From contig NZ_CP135436.1 in assembly GCF_032340315.1 (NCBI RefSeq), forward strand, positions 1,447,501 to 1,511,500: a stretch of 64,000 bases of DNA. Reading direction: 5' to 3'. Shown one piece after another: positions 53,550 to 62,529 of the stretch; positions within the stretch are counted from its first letter, which is position 1; each line of letters begins with the position of its first letter. The position numbers were made by a program, and so were the translations under genes. The notes beneath the pieces are model-generated. The model saw only the letters and a program-made list of their open reading frames with translations. It had not been told where the DNA came from and searched no databases. The DNA is from Streptococcus sp. DTU_2020_1001019_1_SI_AUS_MUR_006. GTDB taxonomy: Bacteria; Bacillota; Bacilli; Lactobacillales; Streptococcaceae.

Positions 53550-54161
53550 ATGAAAAAAGCCTGGGAATTATTGTTTGAGGGGAAGATTGAAGAGGCCAAG
53601 AAATTAGTCTCAGAAAATTTCTCTTTGGAAACATGCAAGGATTATGGCCTTCTCAATTTAATGGGGTATATTAAGCTCTTTGAAAAAGATTACAAAGAAG
53701 CTTTGCTGATTTATCAAAATTATCTAGATGTGGCAATTTCAAGTCAAGATAAAGAAAATGAACATATAGGATATCACCAGTTAGCCATGGTTTATCGTGA
53801 AATGAATGACTATCAAACAGCTCTTAACTATATCAATAAAGAGCGAGAAGTTATTGAAGATTCTTTTTTAGAGGATGCACTAAAATCTTCTGTCAATAAT
53901 TATGAGCAAGGTTATTTACGATTTAAGATTGGGGAAATCGAAAAATCGATCATGTATATGGAGCAGTCCTTAAAGCAAGCTTCACAAACAGATGATCTTA
54001 TTGCTCAAGCCTGTTCCTTCAGAGGTTTGGGAGAGATTTATTCTGTAGAAAAACCTGAAAAATCGCAAGAGAATTTTTTGCAAGCTATCGATCTTTTTGA
54101 AAAAGCAGGCGATCAGGTTGGAGCTCAAGAAGTTAAAGACTTGTTAAACAAGAAAAAGTAG
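53550..54161 (+). CDS. TPR-repeat protein
   Basis: A 203-residue helical protein made of about four tetratricopeptide repeats (for example LNLMGYIKLFEKDYKEALLI, IGYHQLAMVYREMNDYQTAL and QACSFRGLGEIYSVEKPEKS). Such proteins are interaction scaffolds. There is no signal peptide or enzymatic motif. GGAGG precedes the ATG 17 bp after the frameshifted gene. The stop codon lies inside the left arm of a bidirectional terminator, so the gene ends its operon. Partner unknown. Confidence 0.8.
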   Translation: MKKAWELLFEGKIEEAKKLVSENFSLETCKDYGLLNLMGYIKLFEKDYKEALLIYQNYLDVAISSQDKENEHIGYHQLAMVYREMNDYQTALNYINKEREVIEDSFLEDALKSSVNNYEQGYLRFKIGEIEKSIMYMEQSLKQASQTDDLIAQACSFRGLGEIYSVEKPEKSQENFLQAIDLFEKAGDQVGAQEVKDLLNKKK

Positions 54162-54182
54162 CCCACTCAGGCTACTTTTTTA
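54158..54182. terminator. Bidirectional terminator between convergent genes
   Basis: GTAGCC (54158-54163), loop CACTCA, GGCTAC (54170-54175), with A-run before and T-run after. It serves the TPR gene and the minus-strand gene whose stop is at 54180. Confidence 0.85.
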
Positions 54183-54995
54183 AAATTCTTTGTAAACATA
54201 AGGATTATCTGGCTTATCGACTTTTACGAAAGATTGAACTTCAAGAGTTGGGAGGACTTGATTGAGTTCCTTATGATATTGGTTTCTAATCTTCCCTTTT
54301 ACTCTCACCCAAGTGTTATTCTCATACTGATTGGTATTTCCAGTGGTCAAAAGGCCGAAAACTCCTGAATCAGCGATACAGTGCATGATACCGAAACGAA
54401 AAACGAACTGACTATTGGCATGATTTGGATCGTTGTAGATAAAGCCAATAAACTCGATTTCCTTGCCTTCAAATTCATTTGGATAATCATAGATAGCTTC
54501 CATGACTTCCAAGTAATTTTCATCCTTGATAACAATACTAGATTGAGCTAAATACTTATCAGCAATCTTACGAACAGTGTCTACATAAGCTGTGTGTGAA
54601 TAAAACCTACTGGTATCCGGCTTAAGATACTGACTGCTCGTTCCTTCACTTGCTTGGATTGCCTTGTCAGTTCCTTCCGACAAAGGGAAATAATATCCTT
54701 TTGCCGATACTGTTTGTGAATCCAGAGTGACTGTTGGAAAAGTAAATCCAATTAACAGAGGTAAACTTAAGAGGGCAAAACTAGCAAGCTTGGCTGAAAA
54801 ACTATGTAAGTGACTATGTTCTTTCAAACGCTTGAAGCAAATATAGGCTTGAACGATGGCTAGTAGCAAAGATAAAAACATAGTGATATAAGCCAGATAA
54901 GAGTAGTGGAGGTTTATATACTGATTGAGTTTACCTGATAGGTGCAGATAAAGGGTTAAGATAAAATAGCCAAATAAGATAAAAAATCGAATCAT
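54180..54995 (-). CDS. TIGR03943-family permease partner
   Basis: A 271-residue membrane protein with an N-terminal hydrophobic region (about four helices in the first 95 residues) and a C-terminal soluble domain (about 110-271). The domain has FEGKEIEFIGFIYNDPNHAN, FVFRFGIMHCIADSGVFG and WVRVKGKIRNQYH, the pattern of the DUF1980/TIGR03943 family. These proteins go with UPF0718 permeases, and the partner is directly upstream here with a four-base overlap. The transported substrate is unknown. The conserved cysteine in MHCIADSG is present. Confidence 0.87.
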   Translation of the reverse strand: MIRFFILFGYFILTLYLHLSGKLNQYINLHYSYLAYITMFLSLLLAIVQAYICFKRLKEHSHLHSFSAKLASFALLSLPLLIGFTFPTVTLDSQTVSAKGYYFPLSEGTDKAIQASEGTSSQYLKPDTSRFYSHTAYVDTVRKIADKYLAQSSIVIKDENYLEVMEAIYDYPNEFEGKEIEFIGFIYNDPNHANSQFVFRFGIMHCIADSGVFGLLTTGNTNQYENNTWVRVKGKIRNQYHKELNQVLPTLEVQSFVKVDKPDNPYVYKEF

Positions 54996-55897
54996 AGCAT
55001 CACCCCGATTAGATAAGAATAGACAAGAACAACAAGAGTTACGATGGTCATGAACTGCCAGATAAAGCGAGATTTGAGATAATTCTTCATCATGAGGAGG
55101 TTCTTGATATCAAGCATGGGACCTATAACTAGAAAGGCAAGCACTGGAGCAAAGCCAAAACTTGATAGAAGAGAAGATCCGATAAAGGCATCTGCTTCAC
55201 TACAGAGAGATAGTAGGAAGGATAAGACCATCAGAAGAACAATCGCAAGTAGTGGTGTTGCGCTGATAGATGTCAGAACCCGAGTTGGTACATAGACCTG
55301 GACTATGCTGGCAAAAAGACAGCCAAAGACCAAGTAACGCCCCATATCAAAGAATTCATCAATAGCTTGGATAAAGACCTGAAGCATTTTTTGACTTTTA
55401 GTCAAGTGAGAAAAATCATGCTCATGGCAAGCAAGTCTATTTTCTTTTTGGATAGGTTCCTCCCAGAAAAATCCAAGAAAGACACCCAATATAGTAGCAA
55501 CTAGAATTGCGCCCAAAGTTCTTAGGAAAACCATTTGAATTGAATTACCAAAAGCTGAGTAAGTCGCAAAAAGTACGATAGGATTGATGATAGGAGCCGT
55601 TACTAAAAAAGGTACAGCTGTATAGCTTGGAACCTTCTTCTCCAAAAAACGATTGATGATCGGAACAATTCCACACTCACAAGAGGGAAATAGAAAACCG
55701 ATGAAGCTACCAAAAAAGATTCTCCCTAGGCGGTTTTTAGGGAGAAATTTATAGACCTTCTCAGGAGTCACATAGACTTCAATGGCACCAGAGATGATGC
55801 TACCAATTAAGACAAAGGGTAAAGCTTCAATGATAATTGATAGAAAAATAGCGCCAGTTTGTAAAAGACTAGAGGGTAGAGATTGAAAGATAGTCAT
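54992..55897 (-). CDS. UPF0718 (DUF318) permease
   Basis: A 301-residue integral membrane protein with about eight helices. The conserved SCECGIVPIINRFLEKKVP and VTAPIINPIVLF segments identify the UPF0718/COG0701 permease family. A second family block LCSEADAFIGSSL is present. Members are thought to export or take up small anionic or metal species, but the substrate is open. The gene overlaps the TIGR03943 gene by four bases and begins one base after the stop of a 43-residue gene, so three genes form one minus-strand operon. Confidence 0.88.
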   Translation of the reverse strand: MTIFQSLPSSLLQTGAIFLSIIIEALPFVLIGSIISGAIEVYVTPEKVYKFLPKNRLGRIFFGSFIGFLFPSCECGIVPIINRFLEKKVPSYTAVPFLVTAPIINPIVLFATYSAFGNSIQMVFLRTLGAILVATILGVFLGFFWEEPIQKENRLACHEHDFSHLTKSQKMLQVFIQAIDEFFDMGRYLVFGCLFASIVQVYVPTRVLTSISATPLLAIVLLMVLSFLLSLCSEADAFIGSSLLSSFGFAPVLAFLVIGPMLDIKNLLMMKNYLKSRFIWQFMTIVTLVVLVYSYLIGVML

Positions 55898-56029
55898 CTA
55901 TTTTTTCTTTTCTGCCTTATCTTTCTTTTCTTTGTCATCTGGGAAAGTCACTTGCTTCAAATCAGGGAGTTTAGCGAATTCTTCGAACATCTTATCTAAG
56001 TCATCAGTTTTTGTAAATTTAACAGCCAT
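55898..56029 (-). CDS. Small conserved-looking protein, 43 residues
   Basis: A short minus-strand frame encoding a 43-residue, highly charged protein that begins MAVKFTKTDDLDKMFEEFAK and ends in a Lys-rich tail (KEKKDKAEKKK). GAGGT lies before its ATG. It is directly followed by the permease gene, sharing the transcript. It resembles a small protein annotated in pneumococcal genomes (I recall the label SPJ_0845 family). No function is known. The coding-like composition, ribosome site and exact abutment with the next start support it as real. Confidence 0.7.
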   Translation of the reverse strand: MAVKFTKTDDLDKMFEEFAKLPDLKQVTFPDDKEKKDKAEKKK

Positions 56030-56177
56030 GGGGCATACCTCAATTCTTATTGTTTCCTCTATTATACTATTATTTCAGCCAAAAAGTTTAATTTTAAATT
56101 GTTAAGACGAGTGAATTTTCAATTTCAACAAATACCAAGTCAACTGTGACATGAATGAAAACAAGCTTTCTTCCTTA

Positions 56178-56186
56178 TGGTATAAT
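56178..56186 (+). promoter_or_regulatory. Extended -10 promoter of tex, leaderless arrangement
   Basis: TGGTATAAT (56178-56186) ends six bases before ATG 56193. Transcription should begin at the start codon. There is no -35 match and no ribosome site before the ATG. Confidence 0.65.
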
Positions 56187-56192
56187 AGTTTC

Positions 56193-58322
56193 ATGGATAA
56201 AAAATATGAAAAAATTTCCCAAGATTTGGGTGTAACCTTAAAGCAGATTGATACTGTCTTATCTTTGACAGCTGAAGGAGCGACTATTCCTTTTATCGCT
56301 CGTTATCGGAAAGACATGACTGGAAGCTTAGATGAGGTGGCTATTAAGGCAATTATTGACCTTGATAAAAGTCTAACCAACCTCAATGACCGTAAGGAAG
56401 CAGTCTTAGCAAAAATCAAAGAGCAAGGCAAGCTAACCAAGGAATTGGAAGAAGCTATCCTAGCAGCTGAAAAACTCGCAGACGTTGAAGAACTCTATCT
56501 TCCCTATAAGGAAAAACGTCGGACCAAGGCAACTGTCGCCCGTGAGGCTGGACTTTTTCCTCTTGCTCGCTTGATTTTACAAAATGTTCCCAACTTAGAA
56601 GAAGAAGCAGAAAAATTTGTCTGTGAAGGTTTTTCTAGTGGCAAAGAAGCCTTGGCTGGAGCAGTAGATATCCTAGTTGAAGCACTTTCTGAGGATCCTA
56701 CACTTCGTGCCATTGCTTATCGCGAAGTCCTTGAAAATTCTAAAATCACTTCTCAAGTCAAAGACGAAAGCCTGGATGAAAAGCAGGTTTTTCAGATTTA
56801 TTACGATTTCTCGGAGACGGTTGCTAACATGCAGGGCTACCGTACACTTGCCTTTAATCGTGGTGAGAAGTTAGGCATCTTGAAGATTGGTTTTGAGCAT
56901 GCGGTCGAACGTATTCAAGCCTTCTTTGCTGCTCGTTTTAAGGTTAAAAATGCCTATATTGAAGAAGTTATTCAGCAATCTGTTAAGAAGAAGGTACTGC
57001 CAGCTATCGAGCGTCGTATCCGTACAGAGTTAACAGAGAAGGCAGAAGAAGGAGCTATTCAACTCTTCTCAGAAAACCTCCGTAATCTTCTTCTGGTAGC
57101 ACCTCTTAAAGGGCGCGTGGTTCTTGGTTTTGACCCTGCATTTCGTACAGGGGCTAAGCTAGCTGTTGTAGATGCGACTGGGAAGATGTTGACAACACAA
57201 GTTATTTATCCAGTCAAACCAGCTTCAGCTCGTCAGATTGAGGAAGCCAAGCGTGATTTGGCTGATTTGATTGGCCAATACGGTGTTGAAATCATTGCTA
57301 TCGGAAATGGAACTGCCAGTCGTGAGAGTGAAGCTTTTGTTGCTGAAGTACTGAAGGATTTTCCAGAAGTTAGCTATGTCATTGTCAATGAAAGTGGTGC
57401 GTCTGTCTACTCAGCTAGTGAACTTGCCCGTCAGGAATTTCCAGATTTAACTGTTGAAAAACGCTCTGCTATCTCTATTGCTCGACGTTTGCAAGATCCT
57501 CTTGCTGAATTGGTTAAAATCGATCCTAAATCCATCGGTGTTGGCCAGTATCAGCACGATGTTAGCCAGAAAAAACTATCTGAAAGTCTTGATTTCGTGG
57601 TGGATACAGTTGTTAACCAAGTTGGTGTCAATATCAATACGGCTAGTCCAGCCCTACTTTCACATGTTGCAGGACTAAACAAAACCATCTCTGAAAATAT
57701 TGTTAAGTATCGTGAAGAGGAAGGAAAAATCACTTCACGCGCCCAAATCAAGAAAGTTCCTCGCCTAGGTGCTAAGGCCTTTGAGCAAGCTGCTGGCTTC
57801 CTCCGTATCCCTGAAAGTTCTAATATCCTTGACAATACAGGAGTTCACCCTGAAAACTATACTGCGGTCAAGGAACTCTTCAAACGCTTGGATATAAAAG
57901 ACCTAAATGAAGAAGCGCAAGCAAAACTCAAATCTGTTTCTATCAAGGAAATGGCTCAAGAGCTAGAACTCGGTCAAGAAACACTTAAAGACATTATCGC
58001 TGACCTTCTCAAACCAGGACGTGATTTCCGTGATTCTTTTGATGCTCCGGTCCTTCGTCAGGATGTCTTGGATATCAAAGACTTACAAGTTGGCCAAAAG
58101 CTTGAGGGAGTTGTACGCAACGTCGTTGACTTCGGTGCCTTTGTTGATATCGGTATCCATGAGGACGGTCTCATTCATATCTCTCATATGAGCAAGAAAT
58201 TTATCAAACATCCAAGTCAAGTAGTATCGGTCGGCGATTTGGTAACCGTTTGGGTTAAGAAAATCGATGCTGACCGTGAAAAAGTGAATCTGTCGCTCCT
58301 AGCTCCAAATGAATCTAACTGA
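56193..58322 (+). CDS. tex: Transcription accessory protein Tex
   Basis: A 709-residue RNA-binding protein. Tex landmarks in order: the N-terminal helical region with [20 protein letters not shown] (about 27-46) and [20 protein letters not shown], the YqgF-like RNase-H fold ([20 protein letters not shown]), the helix-hairpin-helix ([18 protein letters not shown]), and a C-terminal S1 domain ([20 protein letters not shown]). It is implicated in transcription and in toxin or competence gene expression. I start at [13 protein letters not shown] (56193). The in-frame ATG at 56151 lies upstream of the promoter, so it would not be on the transcript. Confidence 0.93.
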   Translation: MDKKYEKISQDLGVTLKQIDTVLSLTAEGATIPFIARYRKDMTGSLDEVAIKAIIDLDKSLTNLNDRKEAVLAKIKEQGKLTKELEEAILAAEKLADVEELYLPYKEKRRTKATVAREAGLFPLARLILQNVPNLEEEAEKFVCEGFSSGKEALAGAVDILVEALSEDPTLRAIAYREVLENSKITSQVKDESLDEKQVFQIYYDFSETVANMQGYRTLAFNRGEKLGILKIGFEHAVERIQAFFAARFKVKNAYIEEVIQQSVKKKVLPAIERRIRTELTEKAEEGAIQLFSENLRNLLLVAPLKGRVVLGFDPAFRTGAKLAVVDATGKMLTTQVIYPVKPASARQIEEAKRDLADLIGQYGVEIIAIGNGTASRESEAFVAEVLKDFPEVSYVIVNESGASVYSASELARQEFPDLTVEKRSAISIARRLQDPLAELVKIDPKSIGVGQYQHDVSQKKLSESLDFVVDTVVNQVGVNINTASPALLSHVAGLNKTISENIVKYREEEGKITSRAQIKKVPRLGAKAFEQAAGFLRIPESSNILDNTGVHPENYTAVKELFKRLDIKDLNEEAQAKLKSVSIKEMAQELELGQETLKDIIADLLKPGRDFRDSFDAPVLRQDVLDIKDLQVGQKLEGVVRNVVDFGAFVDIGIHEDGLIHISHMSKKFIKHPSQVVSVGDLVTVWVKKIDADREKVNLSLLAPNESN

Positions 58323-58758
58323 TTACGTTAAACAGGTCTCTTTAGAAGATTTCGGAAAACCTTTCAAACACCAAGCTCAATGGAATACTCGCCTACGGTC
58401 GACAGGTGGACGATTTTTCCCTAAGGATGGTCATTTGGATTTCAATCCTAAGGTTTATCAAGAACTTGGTTTAGAGGTTTTTCGTAAAATTGTTCGTCAT
58501 GAGCTCTGCCATTACCATCTTTATTTCGAAGGTAAAGGCTATCAGCATAAGGATTTAGCCTTTAAGCAACTTTTAAAAGAGGTAGACGGACTTCGCTTTG
58601 TTCCTCCCTTATCAAGTGCCAATCAAAAGCCAAATTTCGTCTATGCTTGTCAGTCTTGTCAGCAAATCTATCAAAGAAAGCGAAAAATCGATACCAAGCG
58701 TTATCGTTGTGGTCTCTGTCGTGGAAAGCTCCTCTTGTTAAATCGGCCTAAGGACTGA
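58309..58758 (+). CDS. SprT-like zinc metallopeptidase-fold protein
   Basis: A 149-residue protein with the SprT family motif VRHELCHYH (HExxH at 64-68) and a C-terminal zinc ribbon ([14 protein letters not shown], then [10 protein letters not shown]). Eukaryotic and some bacterial relatives cleave DNA-protein crosslinks, but the streptococcal protein's target is unknown. It overlaps the 3' end of tex by 14 bases, indicating translational coupling. All four ribbon cysteines and both motif histidines are present. Confidence 0.88.
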   Translation: MNLTDYVKQVSLEDFGKPFKHQAQWNTRLRSTGGRFFPKDGHLDFNPKVYQELGLEVFRKIVRHELCHYHLYFEGKGYQHKDLAFKQLLKEVDGLRFVPPLSSANQKPNFVYACQSCQQIYQRKRKIDTKRYRCGLCRGKLLLLNRPKD

Positions 58759-58817
58759 TGTAGTAAATCTAGCTTAGTGCTATACTAAGATTAAGAAATC
58801 CGAAAGAGGAATAAATT

Positions 58818-59090
58818 ATGAATACAAAATTTTATAAAATGAGAAGAAATCGTATGGTATCAGGTGTACTTGCAGGTCTATCTGATAAGTGGAATCTTGA
58901 TGTAACCCTAGTTCGTTTCCTTTTTGCAATCTTTACAATCGCAAACTTTGGACTCGGGATTATTATCTACATTATCTTAGCTTCTATCCTACCAACAAAG
59001 GAAGATATCGAAGCTGAAATGTATGGAACAGGCCCACGCAAGATCAAAGAAGCCAAACCTATCAATGATGACGAAGGTTGGTTTTGGTAA
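58818..59090 (+). CDS. PspC-domain membrane protein
   Basis: A 90-residue protein with the PspC pattern: basic start FYKMRRNRMVSGVLAGLSDK, WNLDVTLVRFLF, and one or two hydrophobic stretches (about 30-60). The C-terminal tail is charged. PspC proteins respond to envelope stress. It has AAGAGGAA before the ATG. A hairpin terminator at 59116-59143 follows. Unrelated to the pneumococcal choline-binding PspC despite the name. Confidence 0.85.
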   Translation: MNTKFYKMRRNRMVSGVLAGLSDKWNLDVTLVRFLFAIFTIANFGLGIIIYIILASILPTKEDIEAEMYGTGPRKIKEAKPINDDEGWFW

Positions 59091-59115
59091 ATCGCTTTAC
59101 CATTCTTAAAAAATC

Positions 59116-59143
59116 AAACCCTTGTAGTACCAAGGGTTTTTCT
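59116..59143 (+). terminator. Terminator after the PspC-domain gene
   Basis: AAACCCTTG (59116-59124), loop TAGTAC, CAAGGGTTT (59131-59139), then more T. Confidence 0.85.
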
Positions 59144-59198
59144 TTTGCTTAAAAATTTGTGGTAAACTAATAGTAGTTGATTTCAAAAAAATATCTCT

Positions 59199-59238
59199 AT
59201 CTTACAAAAATGTAAGATTAAAGCTCCAAATGTAAGGT
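59199..59238 (+). promoter_or_regulatory. Palindrome upstream of the BceAB-like operon
   Basis: ATCTTACA-AAAA-TGTAAGAT (59199-59218) is a perfect inverted repeat. A further half-site TGTAAGGT follows at 59231-59238. This looks like a regulator site for the transporter; the regulator is not in the window. Confidence 0.6.
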
Positions 59239-59302
59239 TATGTTATGGAACCATCTCTTTTTTTAGAGTACACTTATATCATAAAAATAAAGGAGCAAAA
59301 CT

Positions 59303-59416
59303 ATGAAAAATATTTTACAGAAAAAACAAAAAAGTAAACCGAGTCCTAAGGATATCGAGCGAGTTGAGCTCGGCATTCAAATGATGCAGGCTCAGTTTCA
59401 ATTAATGGGATATTAA
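59303..59416 (+). CDS. Small leader gene, 37 residues, before the transporter
   Basis: A short frame from ATG 59303 with AAGGAG eight bases upstream, encoding a basic N-terminus (MKNILQKKQKSKPSPKDIER) and an amphipathic end (IQMMQAQFQLMGY). Its stop is 13 bp before the ABC ATPase gene. Strong ribosome site, operon position and coding-like sequence argue that it is expressed. It is not a recognised bacteriocin or signal peptide. It might act with the transporter, but that is speculation. Confidence 0.6.
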   Translation: MKNILQKKQKSKPSPKDIERVELGIQMMQAQFQLMGY

Positions 59417-59429
59417 AAAGGAGATTATC

Positions 59430-60188
59430 ATGACACTATTAGATGTAAAACACGTTCAAAAGATTTATAAAACACGTTTTCAAGGCAATCAAGTAGAAGC
59501 CCTGAAAGATATTCATTTTACTGTAGAAAAAGGCGACTATGTTGCCATTATGGGTGAGTCTGGTTCTGGGAAATCAACCCTACTCAATATTCTCGCCATG
59601 CTTGACAAACCAACTCGTGGTCAGGTCTTTCTAAACGGAACAGACACAGCAACCATTAAAAATACTGAAGCATCAAGCTTCCGTCGTGAAAAGTTAGGCT
59701 TTGTCTTCCAGGACTTTAATTTGTTAGATACGCTTTCTGTTAAAGACAATATCTTACTCCCTTTGGTATTGTCTAGAAAGCCTATTACAGAAATGATGAA
59801 AAAATTAGTCGTGACGGCTGAAAATCTTGGCATCAATCAATTGCAGGAGAAGTATCCTTATGAAATTTCTGGGGGGCAAAAACAACGGGTAGCAGTTGCA
59901 CGCGCCATTATCACAGAACCAGAAATTCTCCTTGCTGATGAGCCAACAGGAGCTCTAGACTCTAAATCATCTGCGGCCCTTCTTGATATTTTTGATCAGA
60001 TCAATGAACAAGGACAGACTATTCTCATGGTAACCCACTCAACAGCTGCGGCCAGTCGTGCGAAACGTGTCCTCTTCATCAAGGATGGCATCCTCTACAA
60101 TCAAATCTACCGTGGTGAAAAGACTGAACGTCAGATGTTCCAAGAAATCTCTGACACCTTGACTGTTATGGCAAGTGAGGTGAACTAG
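59430..60188 (+). CDS. ABC transporter ATPase, BceA-like
   Basis: A 252-residue ATP-binding subunit with Walker [10 protein letters not shown] (42-50), Q-loop [10 protein letters not shown], signature [16 protein letters not shown] and Walker [16 protein letters not shown]. The sequence is of the MacB/BceA type that works with large FtsX permeases to relieve inhibition by bacitracin and other cell-wall-active peptides. AAGGAG precedes the ATG. The permease gene starts one base after the stop. No histidine kinase or response regulator gene is beside it, so any regulation is by a distant system or the palindrome at 59199. Confidence 0.92.
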   Translation: MTLLDVKHVQKIYKTRFQGNQVEALKDIHFTVEKGDYVAIMGESGSGKSTLLNILAMLDKPTRGQVFLNGTDTATIKNTEASSFRREKLGFVFQDFNLLDTLSVKDNILLPLVLSRKPITEMMKKLVVTAENLGINQLQEKYPYEISGGQKQRVAVARAIITEPEILLADEPTGALDSKSSAALLDIFDQINEQGQTILMVTHSTAAASRAKRVLFIKDGILYNQIYRGEKTERQMFQEISDTLTVMASEVN

Positions 60189-60189
60189 T

Positions 60190-62181
60190 ATGTTTCGATT
60201 AACCAATAAGTTGGCCATCTCCAACTTAATCAAAAACCGCAAACTCTATTATCCTTTTGCTCTAGCAGTTCTCCTTGCAGTTACTATCAGCTATCTATTT
60301 TATTCATTAACTTTTAATCCTAAAATGGTAGAAATGCGGGGTGGATCTTCTATTCAATTTACCCTACAACTAGGTCTCATCGTAGTAACACTTGCATCTG
60401 CCATTATCGTCCTTTATGCCAACAGTTTTGTCATGAAAAATCGTTCCAAAGAACTGGGTATATATGGCATGTTGGGACTAGAAAAGCGACATTTGATTGG
60501 TATGACCTTCAAGGAACTCCTGATTTTTGGTCTAGTAACAGTCACTGCTGGGATTGGGATTGGTGCCCTCTTTGACAATCTGATTTTCGCTTTATTGCTC
60601 AAACTTTCAAAGATGAAGGTGGAGTTAGTCGCAACCTTCCAATGGGCCGTAGTCCTTTCCATCCTTCTGGTATTTGGTCTAATCTTTTTAGTAATTGTCT
60701 TCCTAAATGCTATCCGCATTATCCGTATGGATGCTCTCCAACTATCTCGTGAGAAAGCAAAAGGTGAGAAGAAGGGCCGTTTCCTAGTGTTTCAGACAAT
60801 CTTGGGACTACTCTCTTTAGGTAGTGGCTATTATCTAGCTCAAAGCGTAACAAATGCTCTATTAGCTATTTCTACCTTCTTTTTAGCTGTAATACTGGTC
60901 ATTTTAGGAACCTATCTCTTATTCAATGCTGGGATTACAGTTTTCTTGAAAATGCTCAAGAAAAACAAGAAATATTACTACCAACCTAACAATCTCATCT
61001 CTGTTTCTAACCTCATTTTCCGTATGAAGAAAAATGCGGTTGGTTTAGCGACTATCGCCATCCTTTCCACCATGGTTTTGGTCACCATGTCGGCAGCAAC
61101 CAGTATCTACAATGGTTCTGAAAATATTAAAAAACTCCTGTATCCTCACGATATGTCAATTTCAGGACAAAATGTAGAAGTTGAGGATTTAGACCAACTT
61201 TTAACTCAGTATGCCAAGGAAAAGAACCTAACAATCAGCACTAAGGATGTTCTTAGCTATGCAAGTTTCGGCCTTTCTAGTCAAGATGGTACCAAATTAA
61301 CCACCTTTGCAAAAGGTCAAAATAGTGTTATGCCCAAGACAGTTTTCCTAGTCTTTGATCAAAAGGATTATGAAAAAATGACTGGACAAAAGCTGAACCT
61401 TACGAATAATGAGGTGGGACTATTCGCTAAGAACGATGGCCTTAAAGGTCAAAAAGCATTCAGTCTTAACAATCAGAACTATACGATCAAGCAAGAAATC
61501 CAGCAAGATTTCCTCAGAGACCATGTTGCTAACCAGTATGTACTTTTGATCTCAGATTATAACTACCTTGTTGTCTCAAATTTGCAGGACTTTTTAGATA
61601 AATACCAGGATTCTGCTATATACACTCAGCTATATGGTGGAATGGATGTGACAGCAAGTAAAGAGGAACAGTTAAAGCTATCTGATGATTTCGATGCGTA
61701 TGTGAATAATTTCAGTCACAATCTCAAGAACGAGAATGGTATGGTTTACGGTGCAAACATTGCGAGTGAGTCAACTGTCGAAATGAACGCTCTCTTTGGT
61801 GGAGTCCTCTTTATCGGTATTTTTCTCTCTATCATCTTTATGGTAGGTACTGTACTCGTTATCTACTATAAACAAATCTCAGAAGGTTATGAAGACCGTG
61901 AACGCTTTGTCATCCTGCAAAAAGTTGGCTTGGACCAAAAACAAATCAAGCAAACTATTAACAAGCAGGTCTTGACCGTCTTCTTCCTCCCTGTAATCTT
62001 TGCCTTTCTTCACTTGGCATTTGCCTATCATATGTTGAGCTTAATTCTCAAGGTCGTTGGTGTTGTTGATTCAGCCATGATGTTAAGCGTAACTCTTTCC
62101 ATTTGTGGTATCTTTGCTTTAGTTTATGTACTAATCTTTATGATTACTTCAAGAAGATATCGTAAAATTATCCAGCTATAA
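60190..62181 (+). CDS. ABC transporter permease, BceB-like (FtsX family)
   Basis: A 663-residue permease with about ten membrane helices and a large outside domain of about 210 residues (about 310-520) between helices 7 and 8, the hallmark of BceB-type peptide-sensing/resistance transporters. FtsX domains lie at about 60-180 and 540-660. The start MFRLTNKLAISNLIKNRKLYYP is typical. With the ATPase just upstream it probably detaches or exports cell-wall antibiotics such as bacitracin. A pneumococcal transporter of the same kind lies in a similar place downstream of tex. A terminator begins five bases past the stop. Confidence 0.92.
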   Translation: MFRLTNKLAISNLIKNRKLYYPFALAVLLAVTISYLFYSLTFNPKMVEMRGGSSIQFTLQLGLIVVTLASAIIVLYANSFVMKNRSKELGIYGMLGLEKRHLIGMTFKELLIFGLVTVTAGIGIGALFDNLIFALLLKLSKMKVELVATFQWAVVLSILLVFGLIFLVIVFLNAIRIIRMDALQLSREKAKGEKKGRFLVFQTILGLLSLGSGYYLAQSVTNALLAISTFFLAVILVILGTYLLFNAGITVFLKMLKKNKKYYYQPNNLISVSNLIFRMKKNAVGLATIAILSTMVLVTMSAATSIYNGSENIKKLLYPHDMSISGQNVEVEDLDQLLTQYAKEKNLTISTKDVLSYASFGLSSQDGTKLTTFAKGQNSVMPKTVFLVFDQKDYEKMTGQKLNLTNNEVGLFAKNDGLKGQKAFSLNNQNYTIKQEIQQDFLRDHVANQYVLLISDYNYLVVSNLQDFLDKYQDSAIYTQLYGGMDVTASKEEQLKLSDDFDAYVNNFSHNLKNENGMVYGANIASESTVEMNALFGGVLFIGIFLSIIFMVGTVLVIYYKQISEGYEDRERFVILQKVGLDQKQIKQTINKQVLTVFFLPVIFAFLHLAFAYHMLSLILKVVGVVDSAMMLSVTLSICGIFALVYVLIFMITSRRYRKIIQL

Positions 62182-62185
62182 TAAA

Positions 62186-62213
62186 AAATACCTCGATTTT
62201 TTCGAGGTATTTC
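62186..62213 (+). terminator. Terminator of the BceAB-like operon
   Basis: ATACCTCGA and TCGAGGTAT arms around a T loop. Nearly the same hairpin appears again at 62496-62524. Confidence 0.88.
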
Positions 62214-62214
62214 A

Positions 62215-62259
62215 GACTGAAGAAAAAGTCCATTTTGGACGATTTTCTTCAGTCTTTTT
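62215..62259 (+). terminator. Second hairpin with a T-run
   Basis: GACTGAAGAAAA (62215-62226) pairs perfectly with TTTTCTTCAGTC (62243-62254), with an inner GTCC/GGAC stem and TTTTT after. It is either a back-up terminator or a mobile hairpin. Confidence 0.7.
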
Positions 62260-62275
62260 AAAAAAATAGAGAAAG

Positions 62276-62383
62276 TATAGTTGATTGAAATAAGATATGA
62301 ACAAAAGAGATTAGGAAAGTCAAATCAATTTCTAAAAATATTTTAGAATCTGTAGTGTACTATTCTAAGTTCAATCTGCTATA
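62276..62383 (+). repeat. RUP-like element (about 108 bp)
   Basis: Starts TATAGTTGATTGAA and ends with the complement of TATAGCAGATTGAA, with TA at both sides. Length and termini fit RUP, a non-autonomous repeat of pneumococcus related to IS630-Spn1. From memory of that consensus. Confidence 0.7.
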
Positions 62384-62384
62384 A

Positions 62385-62428
62385 AAAACTCTTAAGAATA
62401 GCGCGATATCAGCATTCCTAAGAGTTTT
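62385..62428. other. Long hairpin after the RUP-like element
   Basis: AAAACTCTTA (62385-62394) pairs perfectly with TAAGAGTTTT (62419-62428), and GAAT/ATTC extend the stem inward. Both arms are A/T tailed, so it could end transcription from either side. Confidence 0.6.
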
Positions 62429-62495
62429 CACTATATGGTACCCAACCTACAATATGGCAATTTTTCTATTGCTGGTAGGGTTTGTCTACGTTCTG

Positions 62496-62524
62496 AAATA
62501 CCTCGATTTTTTCGAGGTATTTTT
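62496..62524 (-). terminator. Terminator of the VIT-family gene
   Basis: The same ATACCTCGA/TCGAGGTAT hairpin as at 62186-62213, here six bases past the minus-strand stop at 62530. The stem is symmetric enough to work in both directions. Confidence 0.85.
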
Positions 62525-62529
62525 ATGTT

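Noticed and set aside
56151..56192. Longer N-terminus for Tex from ATG 56151
   Set aside because: The only good -10 box lies downstream of that ATG, and the extra residues (MNENKLSSLWYNSF) do not look like Tex.
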